A stretch of DNA of 9,767 nt. It comes from Lentisphaeria bacterium. GTDB taxonomy: Bacteria; Verrucomicrobiota; Lentisphaeria; Oligosphaerales; Oligosphaeraceae. This document shows positions 1-7,300 of this stretch, piece after piece. Numbering within the stretch: the first letter of the stretch is position 1; every line of letters starts with the position of its first letter. The notes beneath the pieces are model-generated. The model had not been told where the DNA came from. It searched no databases and worked only from the letters and a program-made list of their open reading frames with translations. Both the position numbers and the translations under genes were made by a program. Location: positions 8,587 through 18,353 of the forward strand of contig JAQVUB010000007.1 in the NCBI GenBank assembly GCA_028699735.1, in the 5' to 3' direction.

Positions 1-248
1 TGCTGCTGCTGGATATGATTCTGAATCAGCAGCAGCAGAGTATCGTAATGCAGACGTGCGGGCAGTCCGGACTGCTGCAAAAGCTGTTGCAAGAGTTCCT
101 CAGCACCTGAATAGTCCTTTTGCCGGATCAGTTGCTGAGCCTGTTGAAAATCCTCTTTGAACTCATCCTTTGCAAAGCCGGACAAGCAATTGAAAAACAG
201 AGCACAGAGCATTGCCCGGATGGCAATTTTTGAAATACGTTTTTGCAT
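1..248 (-). CDS. Secreted protein of unknown function, N-terminal part only (runs off window edge)
   Basis: The visible part encodes 82 residues beginning MQKRISKIAIRAMLCALF and continues beyond the window. Residues 1-26 look like a Sec signal peptide: basic start, hydrophobic core and a probable cleavage site after SGFA. The mature part is Gln/Leu-rich and helical (for example AEELLQQLLQQSGL), which resembles a TPR-like or coiled helical repeat, but too little is present to name a family. The start is well supported: AAGGAGGA at 254-261 lies 5 nt upstream of the ATG. That ATG shares one base with the TAA stop of the GH123-like gene (TAATG), so translation is probably coupled and the two products likely act together in the envelope. 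The C-terminus and function are unknown. Confidence 0.8.
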   Translation of the reverse strand, partial: MQKRISKIAIRAMLCALFFNCLSGFAKDEFKEDFQQAQQLIRQKDYSGAEELLQQLLQQSGLPARLHYDTLLLLIQNHIQQQ

Positions 249-2179
249 TAGCGTCCTCCTTCCAGAATATCCATCAGCCCGAGAATGTGCCGGATGCACT
301 CCAGACGCACTTCATTGAGATCATCTTCATCCTCCTGCATCAAAGCCAGAAAACGAAGAGCTTTGCGCCCGGCATAACGCGCCGGCATGTCACCGCGGGC
401 AATTGCTTTTGCGGCCAATTCCTGTAATGCCGTCGCATAGCGAATATCATCCAGCGCTGCCCGGAATGCCTCCCAATGCATCGTGTCAATGACCCCGTTT
501 CGGGTGGGATAAACAAAGCGGATGCGAAACGATGGATTGGTAAAATCATTCCAGATATTGCTCCGATAGCCGTAATACCGATAATTGGCCGTACCGTCAT
601 AATCACTTTTATACAGCTTGAAACCATGCGTGCGACGAATCAAATCCGGATTTTCCGGGCCGGTATGCGGATTGGCATACGCGAACACTTTGCTGCCCAT
701 CGCATGCCAGGCGCGGGCAGTTTCGCGGTCTACGGTACCTGAGAGATTGACCGCATCCTCATTGAAACCGGCATGGATCTGATGCGACTTTTTGGCCGTG
801 CTATAGGTGGAAAGCCCGAGCTCATGCAGGATGGCAAAAAGCGGCTGCTGGGAACGCAATGTCAGCATGCCGGGTTCATCCCAGCCAATCCCATACAGCC
901 GGCAAGCCCCCAAAATATTTTCCACAAACATTTTTTCAGCCTGCACCCGTTTTTTCAGCGCCTGAAGGCGGGTTTCCGGCAAGCGGTTGCCAAGATTTTC
1001 ATACTGATAGATATCCTGCCAGTTAATGACCTGGCTTTTGTAGAAGACTTCATCGGTCCGCATGCCGGCTTTTTTCAGCAGTTCCAGCTGGCGCCTGCCA
1101 TCCCGGTCGAGATCAAAATTCTGCAGGGGCTGGAATGCATTATGCTGATGCAAGTTTTGCAATTCAGCAAAAACCTGTTTTTCGATGCTGTCGTCATCCT
1201 GGTCGAGCAGTTCCCTGTAGTAATCGATGCTGCTGGTATTGTAAAGAATGCTGTGGAACGGCTTGCTGAGGTCATAAGCGGTTTTCGCTTCAGGCAGCAG
1301 CAACGGCAGAACCCGAAGCTGCAACTCAAGAGCAAATTCCGCTTGCCCCGGCGCACTGACAATCACTTTACCGCGATAAAGCCCGGCAACCGCATTCTTT
1401 GGGACACGCAGGTTTACCCAGAACTGCTGCAACTGCCCTGCCTGCAAACGAAATGGCAGTAATTTATCCGCATCCTGCACCGGCTCTGTTGCGTGATTGA
1501 AAACATCATGGTATCCACTGAGCGCGCTGGTATAGCTCATCCAGCGATAAACGGAACCGTCCGGATAATCAACACGCACATAATTTTCCTGCTTATCCAC
1601 ATCCACGCGCACCAGATTCTGGTCATGGAGAAGCAGTTCCGGCACGAGGGTTCGCAATTGCGGATCAGCAAAATAGCTGTGCCAGGCCGTCCCCCCCTTA
1701 AACCAGCATTTCACCAGGCGAACATCAATCTGACTGGCCGGAAATACCCCATGACTGCCTTGCAGATCCTCGACGCGCAGCTCAACCTGAGCCAGATCCT
1801 GAAACGGAAACAGCAGAAAAGAAGCCGATTCGGTGCAATCCCGTGCCGCCACCACCCGGATGATGCGCCCGGGCTGACCATCCTCAGGCAATATTCCAGG
1901 AAGACGCTTAACCGGACTCAAGGCCGGTATCTGATAACAGAAGAACGCCGCTTTGCTATCCCAGTTGAGGGCCTGGGCAACAGCACGCACCCTGGCAACA
2001 TCGGCAGACTGAGCTTGACCAGGCCGGAAAGTGCCCCCCTGCTGCGGAACCGCGCCTGAAATCTTCTGCAGGGTCAGCAGACAGAAAAAAGCCAGAAATC
2101 CCCGGAATAGGAAGCGGATTCCCTTACAGGATGATGAGAAATATTGCCCGGATCGCGGAATGGTTCGTTTGAAAAACAT
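248..2179 (-). CDS. Secreted GH123/DUF4091-like glycoside hydrolase-family protein
   Basis: Encodes 643 residues, probably a secreted or lipid-anchored-free envelope protein acting on an amino-sugar glycan. Residues 1-43 form a long basic signal peptide with the hydrophobic core FLAFFCLLTL and likely cleavage after SGA. An N-terminal beta-rich region ends near residues 243-296, with the segment FWVNLRVPKNAVAGLYRGKV typical of proteins of this class. The catalytic-type region follows, with WDEP at 433-436. In characterised GH123 beta-N-acetylgalactosaminidases an adjacent Asp-Glu pair carries out substrate-assisted hydrolysis, so D434/E435 are the candidate residues. The C-terminal part, FVYPTRNGVIDTMHWEAFR and then LDDIRY (about 555-581), matches the usual DUF4091 ending. 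I chose the ATG at 2179 rather than the in-frame ATG at 2221, because AGGA at 2186-2189 lies 6 nt upstream of it and the upstream alternative begins inside a repeat. The family call is from motifs; activity and substrate are inferred. Confidence 0.8.
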   Translation of the reverse strand: MFFKRTIPRSGQYFSSSCKGIRFLFRGFLAFFCLLTLQKISGAVPQQGGTFRPGQAQSADVARVRAVAQALNWDSKAAFFCYQIPALSPVKRLPGILPEDGQPGRIIRVVAARDCTESASFLLFPFQDLAQVELRVEDLQGSHGVFPASQIDVRLVKCWFKGGTAWHSYFADPQLRTLVPELLLHDQNLVRVDVDKQENYVRVDYPDGSVYRWMSYTSALSGYHDVFNHATEPVQDADKLLPFRLQAGQLQQFWVNLRVPKNAVAGLYRGKVIVSAPGQAEFALELQLRVLPLLLPEAKTAYDLSKPFHSILYNTSSIDYYRELLDQDDDSIEKQVFAELQNLHQHNAFQPLQNFDLDRDGRRQLELLKKAGMRTDEVFYKSQVINWQDIYQYENLGNRLPETRLQALKKRVQAEKMFVENILGACRLYGIGWDEPGMLTLRSQQPLFAILHELGLSTYSTAKKSHQIHAGFNEDAVNLSGTVDRETARAWHAMGSKVFAYANPHTGPENPDLIRRTHGFKLYKSDYDGTANYRYYGYRSNIWNDFTNPSFRIRFVYPTRNGVIDTMHWEAFRAALDDIRYATALQELAAKAIARGDMPARYAGRKALRFLALMQEDEDDLNEVRLECIRHILGLMDILEGGR

Positions 2180-2182
2180 GTT

Positions 2183-2192
2183 GGTTCCTTTT
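2183..2192 (-). promoter_or_regulatory. Shine-Dalgarno that fixes the start of the GH123-like gene
   Basis: On the minus strand AAAAGGAACC precedes ATG at 2179, with 6 nt between AGGA and the start codon. The in-frame ATG 14 codons upstream (2221) has no such site and falls inside the CGAAAA repeat. This supports the shorter 643-residue protein. Confidence 0.7.
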
Positions 2193-2233
2193 TTTAACAA
2201 CGAAAAAACACGAAAAGTCACGAAAATTTTTAA
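2191..2233. repeat. CGAAAA repeat, three 10-bp periods (copy A of a dispersed element)
   Basis: Positions 2201-2230 are three consecutive 10-bp units each beginning CGAAAA (with CACGAAAA at the junctions), preceded by TTTTTAACAA. The block ends 22 bp upstream of the GH123-like start and so lies in its likely 5' leader. A diverged copy with the same flank (poly-T, then ACAACGAAA) occurs at 9701-9739. Confidence 0.7.
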
Positions 2234-2288
2234 AGGTTGTTGCGTTGAGGTAAGAGATCGCTTACCTCAACTCAACAACCTTAAAAAA
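2227..2288. repeat. Large inverted repeat (22-nt arms, 6-nt loop)
   Basis: Left arm 2233-2254 reads AAGGTTGTTG, C, GTTGAGGTAAG. Right arm 2261-2282 reads CTTACCTCAAC, T, CAACAACCTT. The loop is AGATCG. The arms pair at 21 of 22 positions, the exception being C2243 opposite T2272. Past an A-A mismatch (2232/2283) the pairing continues with T2227-2231 against A2284-2288. The flanks are T-rich before and A-rich after the stem, the reverse of an intrinsic terminator on either strand. It lies about 50-110 nt upstream of the GH123-like start, so it could be a mobile palindromic element or a structured mRNA leader. Confidence 0.85.
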
Positions 2289-2376
2289 AATTTGTGCTAC
2301 TATCCCCAGACTTCTTGTTTTTCCTGAAAGATTTTTTGAAAGTTAATCCACAATCTATTGGCATACAAGTTCTTCT

Positions 2377-2412
2377 CCGACCGATCCGACCGATCCGACC
2401 AATCCGACCGAT
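2377..2412. repeat. Tandem repeat, four units of CCGACCGAT
   Basis: Four consecutive 9-bp units start at 2377, 2386, 2395 and 2404. The third unit has one change (CCGACCAAT) and the others are identical. Nine bases is a whole number of codons, but no supported gene covers the block. Confidence 0.85.
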
Positions 2413-2439
2413 CATAGATGGGATCGAAAACCTCCCCAA

Positions 2440-2467
2440 CAACTTACCATTTACAACTTACAACTTA
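2440..2467. repeat. CAACTTA short repeats
   Basis: CAACTTA occurs at 2440-2446, 2454-2460 and 2461-2467, the last two in direct tandem and the first separated by CCATTTA. It is a low-complexity block between the 9-bp tandem repeat and the pseudopilin gene. Confidence 0.6.
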
Positions 2468-2516
2468 CATAGGTTGTGGACGCCAGCCCGCGCCATGTAT
2501 TCCGTGGTTAAAACAG

Positions 2517-3281
2517 TCATTTCGGATAAAGCACAGTACCTGAATTGCATGTGGCGATGTCGAGGCCGGTTTCCCAACCGGGTATTTGAAAGTCGGCATG
2601 TCCATCCGCAAACAACAGGTTGCTGCCGCCGTTATGGCGGAATTCGATTCTGCAATGAACATGCGATGGCTTGGTATTGTTGATACTGTCCATTCCACTG
2701 CTGCCTTCCTTGCGGTCTGCCAGAAACAGCGTCCGCGATATATCCTTGTGCAGTTTGGTTCGGAAATTCAACGTTTCGAAACCAGTGGCTGCATCCGTGT
2801 ACGTCCCAGCCGTTTTACGATAGGGAAAAATATCACCGTTAATAGTGAAATCCGCATAGCCGGCATACAAATTAGGTCCGCTCGGACAGCGGAAAATTTG
2901 TGTCGGATGCGGCGGTGGAATCTTTTTAATGCCCCCGGAGCTAACATAAATCTGCGAGTAGTTGCCCAAATACGGCAGCAGATAATGATACCAGTGTTTT
3001 CCGACAACCTGCTCCAGCGAATGCGGGAACGCCTCAGCGTTGTCATCACAATACATGCTGATCAGCACACCATTCTGCTTCAGATTGCTGAAGCAGGTCG
3101 CACGCTGCGCTGCCTGCCGGGCCTTGCTCAAAGCCGGCAGCAGCATCGAGGCCAGAATGGCGATGATGGCTATGACGACCAGCAGCTCGATGAGAGTAAA
3201 GCATTGCCGGACATGACCTTGGGAGGGTGGCAAAGAGCCATTGCCTGATCGACTTGCATCTGCAACATGGAGGGTATTCAT
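2517..3281 (-). CDS. Pseudopilin-like protein with prepilin N-terminus and H-X9-DG motif
   Basis: Encodes 254 residues. After a 27-residue basic/polar leader comes FTLIELLVVIAIIAIL (28-43), the hydrophobic prepilin segment with Glu at position +5 (E32), then SMLLPALSKARQAAQRATC. Such proteins are normally trimmed by a PilD-type prepilin peptidase and held in the inner membrane or assembled into pseudopili. The C-terminal region has H216-X9-D226-G227 (HNGGSNLLFADG), the H-X9-DG signature of a pseudopilin-like family greatly expanded in Lentisphaerota and Planctomycetota. The residue before the cleavage point is Cys27, not the usual Gly. The start is supported by AAGGAGA 5 nt upstream of ATG at 3281. 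The 155-bp gap before it suggests possible independent expression. Its role is unknown; a surface or secretion-associated role near glycan genes is inferred. Confidence 0.9.
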   Translation of the reverse strand: MNTLHVADASRSGNGSLPPSQGHVRQCFTLIELLVVIAIIAILASMLLPALSKARQAAQRATCFSNLKQNGVLISMYCDDNAEAFPHSLEQVVGKHWYHYLLPYLGNYSQIYVSSGGIKKIPPPHPTQIFRCPSGPNLYAGYADFTINGDIFPYRKTAGTYTDAATGFETLNFRTKLHKDISRTLFLADRKEGSSGMDSINNTKPSHVHCRIEFRHNGGSNLLFADGHADFQIPGWETGLDIATCNSGTVLYPK

Positions 3282-3366
3282 GGCTGTCTCCTTTTGTTGG
3301 GTGAAATATGGATATGAACCTAAAAAAACGTACAGGTTTCACGAGCGAACAATCGATCCGGCGGAG

Positions 3367-3382
3367 CCGACGGGGCTGTCGG
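3367..3382 (-). terminator. GC-rich hairpin after the 308-residue gene; weak terminator candidate
   Basis: The minus strand contains CCGAC, loop AGCCCC, GTCGG, about 55 nt after the stop of the 308-residue gene. A second small stem (CGGC-TCC-GCCG) overlaps its 3' side. No U-tract follows directly; the nearest T-run on that strand is about 40 nt further on. It may be a processing or rho-assisted end, or chance structure in a GC-rich patch. Confidence 0.25.
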
Positions 3383-3436
3383 GGAAAACTTGACGGCTAT
3401 GGGTGGGTCAGCAGCAACTTGTTCTCCTCTGCAGGA

Positions 3437-4363
3437 TTATTCAGCCAACCTGATAATTTTCAGGCTTTCAAGCCATACATTGTACGACACAATGCGGCCA
3501 TAGCTGGTTCCCGGTGGCGGCGTGAACTCCGCCTGGTTTTCGGCACCGGACTTCAGCTCAAACAAAAACCGGCTGTTGATCGTTTTGCCTTCCGCATTCA
3601 AATAGGTCAGATTGGGACGTCCGCGACCCATGCCAACTGCCTTGTATTGCTTGCCTTCCTGCAACGGAAAGATTCCGGACATGCCCCCATATCCAGAATA
3701 GAAAATCGCTTTTCCGTCAGGAAGCTGATAAAGGCGCCCATCCCGCGCCGGGCGCCAGCCGCAGTAATTCAGCTCTCCGAAGCTCAGATCCGGATTGCAG
3801 TTAATCACATTGCTTTCCGGTAACTGGCTCAGGCTCAGTTTACTGAGGAAGGTGCGGATTCCATTGGGCAGGAATGAAATTTGAACGGAGACACTGCCTT
3901 CCGGCGCAAAAAATTCATGCACATACTCATAAGGTTCGGCCGTCAGCAGAAAGCCGCCTTCCCGATAACCCGGGATTCTTTTCTCCTGCTTGTTTCCGTC
4001 GAAAAACTGCATTTCAAAGGAACTGGGTCGATGCAGCCCCTGAAGGGTTTTGATATGTGCCCGGTCATGATGTTCAACCGTAAAACGGTCATCAAGCCAG
4101 GCGGTGAACCGCAAACGGTACTGACGCTGCGACTGAATCGGAAACGGCGCCAGCCGGATCATCCGGCTCTCCGGAGAAAACTCCAGGCATCCGTCTATGC
4201 CTTCTTTCTGCAGAAGTTTTGCAGATGGATTCTGGAAGCCAAGCCAGTCCGGTAATTCTGTAGAGGAAGCAGCGTCCCAGCGGATGATAGTCTGTCCCTG
4301 CAGCAGCGGCAGAAGTATCAGGCCTGGCAGCAAAACAAACAGATTGAAGTATTTGCCTGTCAT
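3437..4363 (-). CDS. Secreted two-module protein related to the N-terminus of the neighbouring DUF4838 protein
   Basis: Encodes 308 residues and I recognise no named family. Residues 1-23 form a signal peptide (LLPGLILLPLLQGQ). Two beta-rich modules follow, about 25-180 and 185-305, both of a carbohydrate-binding appearance. Residues 144-203 line up with residues 80-139 of the upstream 1010-residue protein, sharing EYxHxF, PxGxV, PNG, ES, V-N, D, G and NYxGW in order with only one-to-two-residue gaps. A second shared stretch is SGIFPLQEGKQY (229-240) against TGFFPVQPGGGY. The gene appears to have arisen by duplication of the N-terminal modules without the catalytic-type domain, and may be a free binding partner for the same glycan. 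Its ATG overlaps the upstream TGA by 4 bp (ATGA), with GGAAGGGA upstream. Binding function is inferred. Confidence 0.85.
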   Translation of the reverse strand: MTGKYFNLFVLLPGLILLPLLQGQTIIRWDAASSTELPDWLGFQNPSAKLLQKEGIDGCLEFSPESRMIRLAPFPIQSQRQYRLRFTAWLDDRFTVEHHDRAHIKTLQGLHRPSSFEMQFFDGNKQEKRIPGYREGGFLLTAEPYEYVHEFFAPEGSVSVQISFLPNGIRTFLSKLSLSQLPESNVINCNPDLSFGELNYCGWRPARDGRLYQLPDGKAIFYSGYGGMSGIFPLQEGKQYKAVGMGRGRPNLTYLNAEGKTINSRFLFELKSGAENQAEFTPPPGTSYGRIVSYNVWLESLKIIRLAE

Positions 4364-7300
4364 TCGTTTTTCCCTTCCATTTGCAGATTTGCCCAGAATG
4401 ACTCATGGTTGTTGTAAAGACTGGCGCCGTTGAACGAACTTTCTTCACGTTCCGCACCGCGCAGTCGGAAAACCCGCCCGACGCGCATGGGCAGTAAGCC
4501 GCTTTGATTGTCAAAGGGCAATTCTTTGAATGGAATGGCCATCAGTGCCACCCAGCCATCCGACTGCTTGACAACCTGATGACGCCATTGCGACAATTCC
4601 GGCCGCGAATAAAAAGTGCCATTCGGGCCAAGGGCAACATAGAGACGCGGCCTGGTTCCAAACAGCAACTCCACCCGGTCGCCATTGGGAAAACAGGGCT
4701 GCTGCTGAAACGGAACTACAACCACCGCTGACGGATCAGAATCAAAAGCCTGTACCCGGATGTAGAGAAATTCGCCATCCTGCATAAAAGAAGCCTGCGT
4801 CTGCTGCTCAGCCACTGTATCCCGGGCAAAACTGCGCCAGTCACTCACTTTCATGAAATTCTTGAAAAGCAACGATTTCTCCCAGTGTGTCGAGCTGACC
4901 TCCGTCCATTCCTGCGTGGATTCTTCCACCACCGGCACACGATGCTGACCAAGACTGCTCTGAAGCTGATCAAATTTTTTCAGCATCCGCTGCAGCAAAA
5001 CGCGCCGTTGCGGTTCGCGAGCCATCTTTTCTGCCTGCACCAGCAACCCGCGCGCCTTCGGCACAAGACGGGTCTTGATGAAAAATTCCCTGAACAGGGG
5101 AGCGGTTGCCGAATGACAATTGACAAAAAAATCTTCATCGGCCTCATGCCAGATTTTAACAATCAGCTGATGGAATTCCCGCATGGGCACGGCGGCTTCG
5201 CCGTAAACCTTGCCAATGTACTGCTCACGCAGTTCTGCTGGATCTTGCTTTGGATCCCAGAGCAGTTTGGCGATCACCCATTTCTCGATGGCATCCATAT
5301 CCCATTCGGAAAGCTCCTCCCCATCAACCGGAAAGCCTTCTGTGTGTCCATAAATGCCGCCAAATTCGGCCAAGGCACGGTAATCCGCCGCGGCAGTATC
5401 GGCCAGCGCATTGTAACAGGGCGTGTAATAATAGCCGAAAATTCCCAGACCATCGGGCTTGACCTGAGACCACTCCCGAAAACGCCGTGCCCACACATCC
5501 GGCTCGTAGGAACTGATTTTGGCACCTTTCCCGGACAGGATTGGGAAACGCTCATTTCGCGTCGGATAAGCCGCATATTGCGGAATGATCGCCGGATGTA
5601 CCTTGATCTTCGGTGGTTCTGCAGCAAAGATGTAGGCGTGGGTAAGCAGTCGCAGCTTGGGAAAATCCGGTGCAAGGAGTTCGGCAACCCGATTGAGCAT
5701 CTGAAAATTCCGGGTAGAGAAAAAGAGGGGATCTTTGACAGCGTAGGGAGATTTCGGTTCGAGCAGGCTGCCGTCAGCAAGGCGTATGGGCTTCATGCAG
5801 TTTTCGCAGGCGCAGACACTCCAGTTGTCTGCAAGCGTACTCATCAGATACTCCAGCTCCTTGCCCGGCAGCAGAGCAATCCGCTCACGAATGTTCTGAG
5901 CAATGACCTCCGCTGTCTTTTCATAACTGTAACAGGGCTGACGCCAGATGCTTTTATCACGAACACCATCGATCAACGGGAAAAAGTTTTCATCATCCTG
6001 CACTGCAGAACCGATCCAGGATCGGTGGCTGCCTCCATAGCCCAGAGTCGCGCCCTGCACCCAGACTGGATAATTGAACCCGGTATGCAAAGGCAAATGC
6101 GGATTCAGGCCATTGCGTCCCTGCCAGTTCTGGAATACATAAGCCTTGTTCTGATGACCGTAACCGCCACGGGATATTTCCCGAAGCTGAAAAACCGGCC
6201 TCGATCGAAAATCCGTCTGCCGGAACTGCAGGTTTGCCTCCGCCTGGAAAAACACTTCAAATTCAGGATTGGGCCGAGGCCAGATGATAGCCGCATTTTT
6301 TTCCAGCAGGGCATATACTCCATAGAGGATGCCACGGGGTTGCACGGCAAAAACATAGAGATGCTTTCCCTGTTTCCGGATCGCATACCCGTCGCTGCCT
6401 TGCAGAAACTGCCGGTCGTCCGGAAACTTTTCCGCAAGTGCGGTACCGGCATGAATTTTCAAATTGTTTCGGGTGGAAGGTTTAGCCAGCAACATCGGGC
6501 ATTTACCGCTGATCCGGGTGATCCAGTGTTGCAGTTCGCGCGCGGCATGTTCTTCGCGGGGATCGCAACCGGGCTGCAAAATGATTTCTATTTCAGGATG
6601 CTCCGGAGACGGTTCGGTCAAAGCAGCAGCTGTTTCTCCTTCAGCGGCCTTCAACCCCGTGAAATCAATACGGTTGCTGCAGAAGGCCGGAATGTGATCG
6701 TGGGAAGTCTCAAACAAAATCCGGGCATAAGCAGCAGCGGACGGCATGCTGATCGAAGGTTTCCTGCGGTGATCCCGGGAAGCAATGCCAAGAAAATGGC
6801 GGTCACGGTCATACGTGAGGAAGGTGACACCCGGCCAACCCTTGGCATCCTTGATCAGATCATAACCGCCCCCCGGCTGTACCGGAAAAAAACCGGTCAG
6901 GGCATACCCATTCTGACGAACCAGCAAATGAAGACCCTTCTCATCCTCCTGAAAAGACGCCTGATAGCGATCCTCCCAACCGGAATAATTCGACGCACCC
7001 AACGCAAAATCCGCGTTGAGAACCAGGCTTTCCGCTGTGACCGCCGCCAACTCAAATGCCGTCAGGCGGGGCGCTGCCTTGCCGTTAGGGCGGATCAGCA
7101 ACTGCAGCTTTACGGCTCCGGCTGGTCTCAGAAACGCATGGCGATATTCCGCCTGACCCGCCTGCAATGCCTGCCAATCTTTTTCCAAGCAGCCGTCATA
7201 CAGAAGACGTCCCTCCTCATCGAACATATGCAATAACCAGCGGCTGCCGGAAACAATCCCGTCAACCTGGAAAGTCACCTGATGAAAGGCGGCTTCGGTC

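Larger units (their letters stand above)
2180..2516. other. 337-bp gene-free region packed with short-period repeats
   Basis: No convincing gene lies between the pseudopilin stop and the GH123-like start. Read left to right the region holds a 10-bp-period CGAAAA block, a hairpin with 22-nt arms, an AT-rich unique stretch (about 2290-2376), a 9-bp tandem repeat (four units), CAACTTA repeats, and near the pseudopilin end an AACCACGGAATACATGG segment (minus strand, 2493-2509). I found no convincing sigma70 promoter for the GH123-like gene here. Weak boxes such as TTGTAT/TAACTT, 17 bp apart on the minus strand near 2345-2372, match the consensus poorly. ORFs crossing this region are low-complexity shadows. 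Confidence 0.75.

Noticed and set aside
773..2059. Two plus-strand open frames (229 and 188 codons)
   Set aside because: Both are antisense to the GH123-like gene and show no signal, motif or start context.
2180..2221. Longer 657-residue form of the GH123-like protein starting at 2221
   Set aside because: The extra 14 residues are encoded by the CGAAAA repeat and the start lacks a ribosome binding site; the ATG at 2179 has one at proper spacing.
2233..2282. Intrinsic terminator for the pseudopilin gene
   Set aside because: No U-tract follows the stem on the minus strand (only TTT and then A-rich sequence); the T-run is on the wrong side.
2377..2467. Possible CRISPR array
   Set aside because: Units are 7-9 bp with no unique spacers and no cas genes nearby.
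2294..2683. 129-codon plus-strand frame spanning the tandem repeat
   Set aside because: It translates the 9-bp repeat into IRPIRPIRP, then runs antisense into the pseudopilin gene; low-complexity artefact.
4885..7236. 783-codon open frame on the plus strand
   Set aside because: It is antisense to the DUF4838 gene, has no ribosome binding site, an unnatural composition (rich in Arg, Gln, Pro, Ile) and no recognisable domain. The opposite strand has clear family motifs, a signal peptide and coupled starts.
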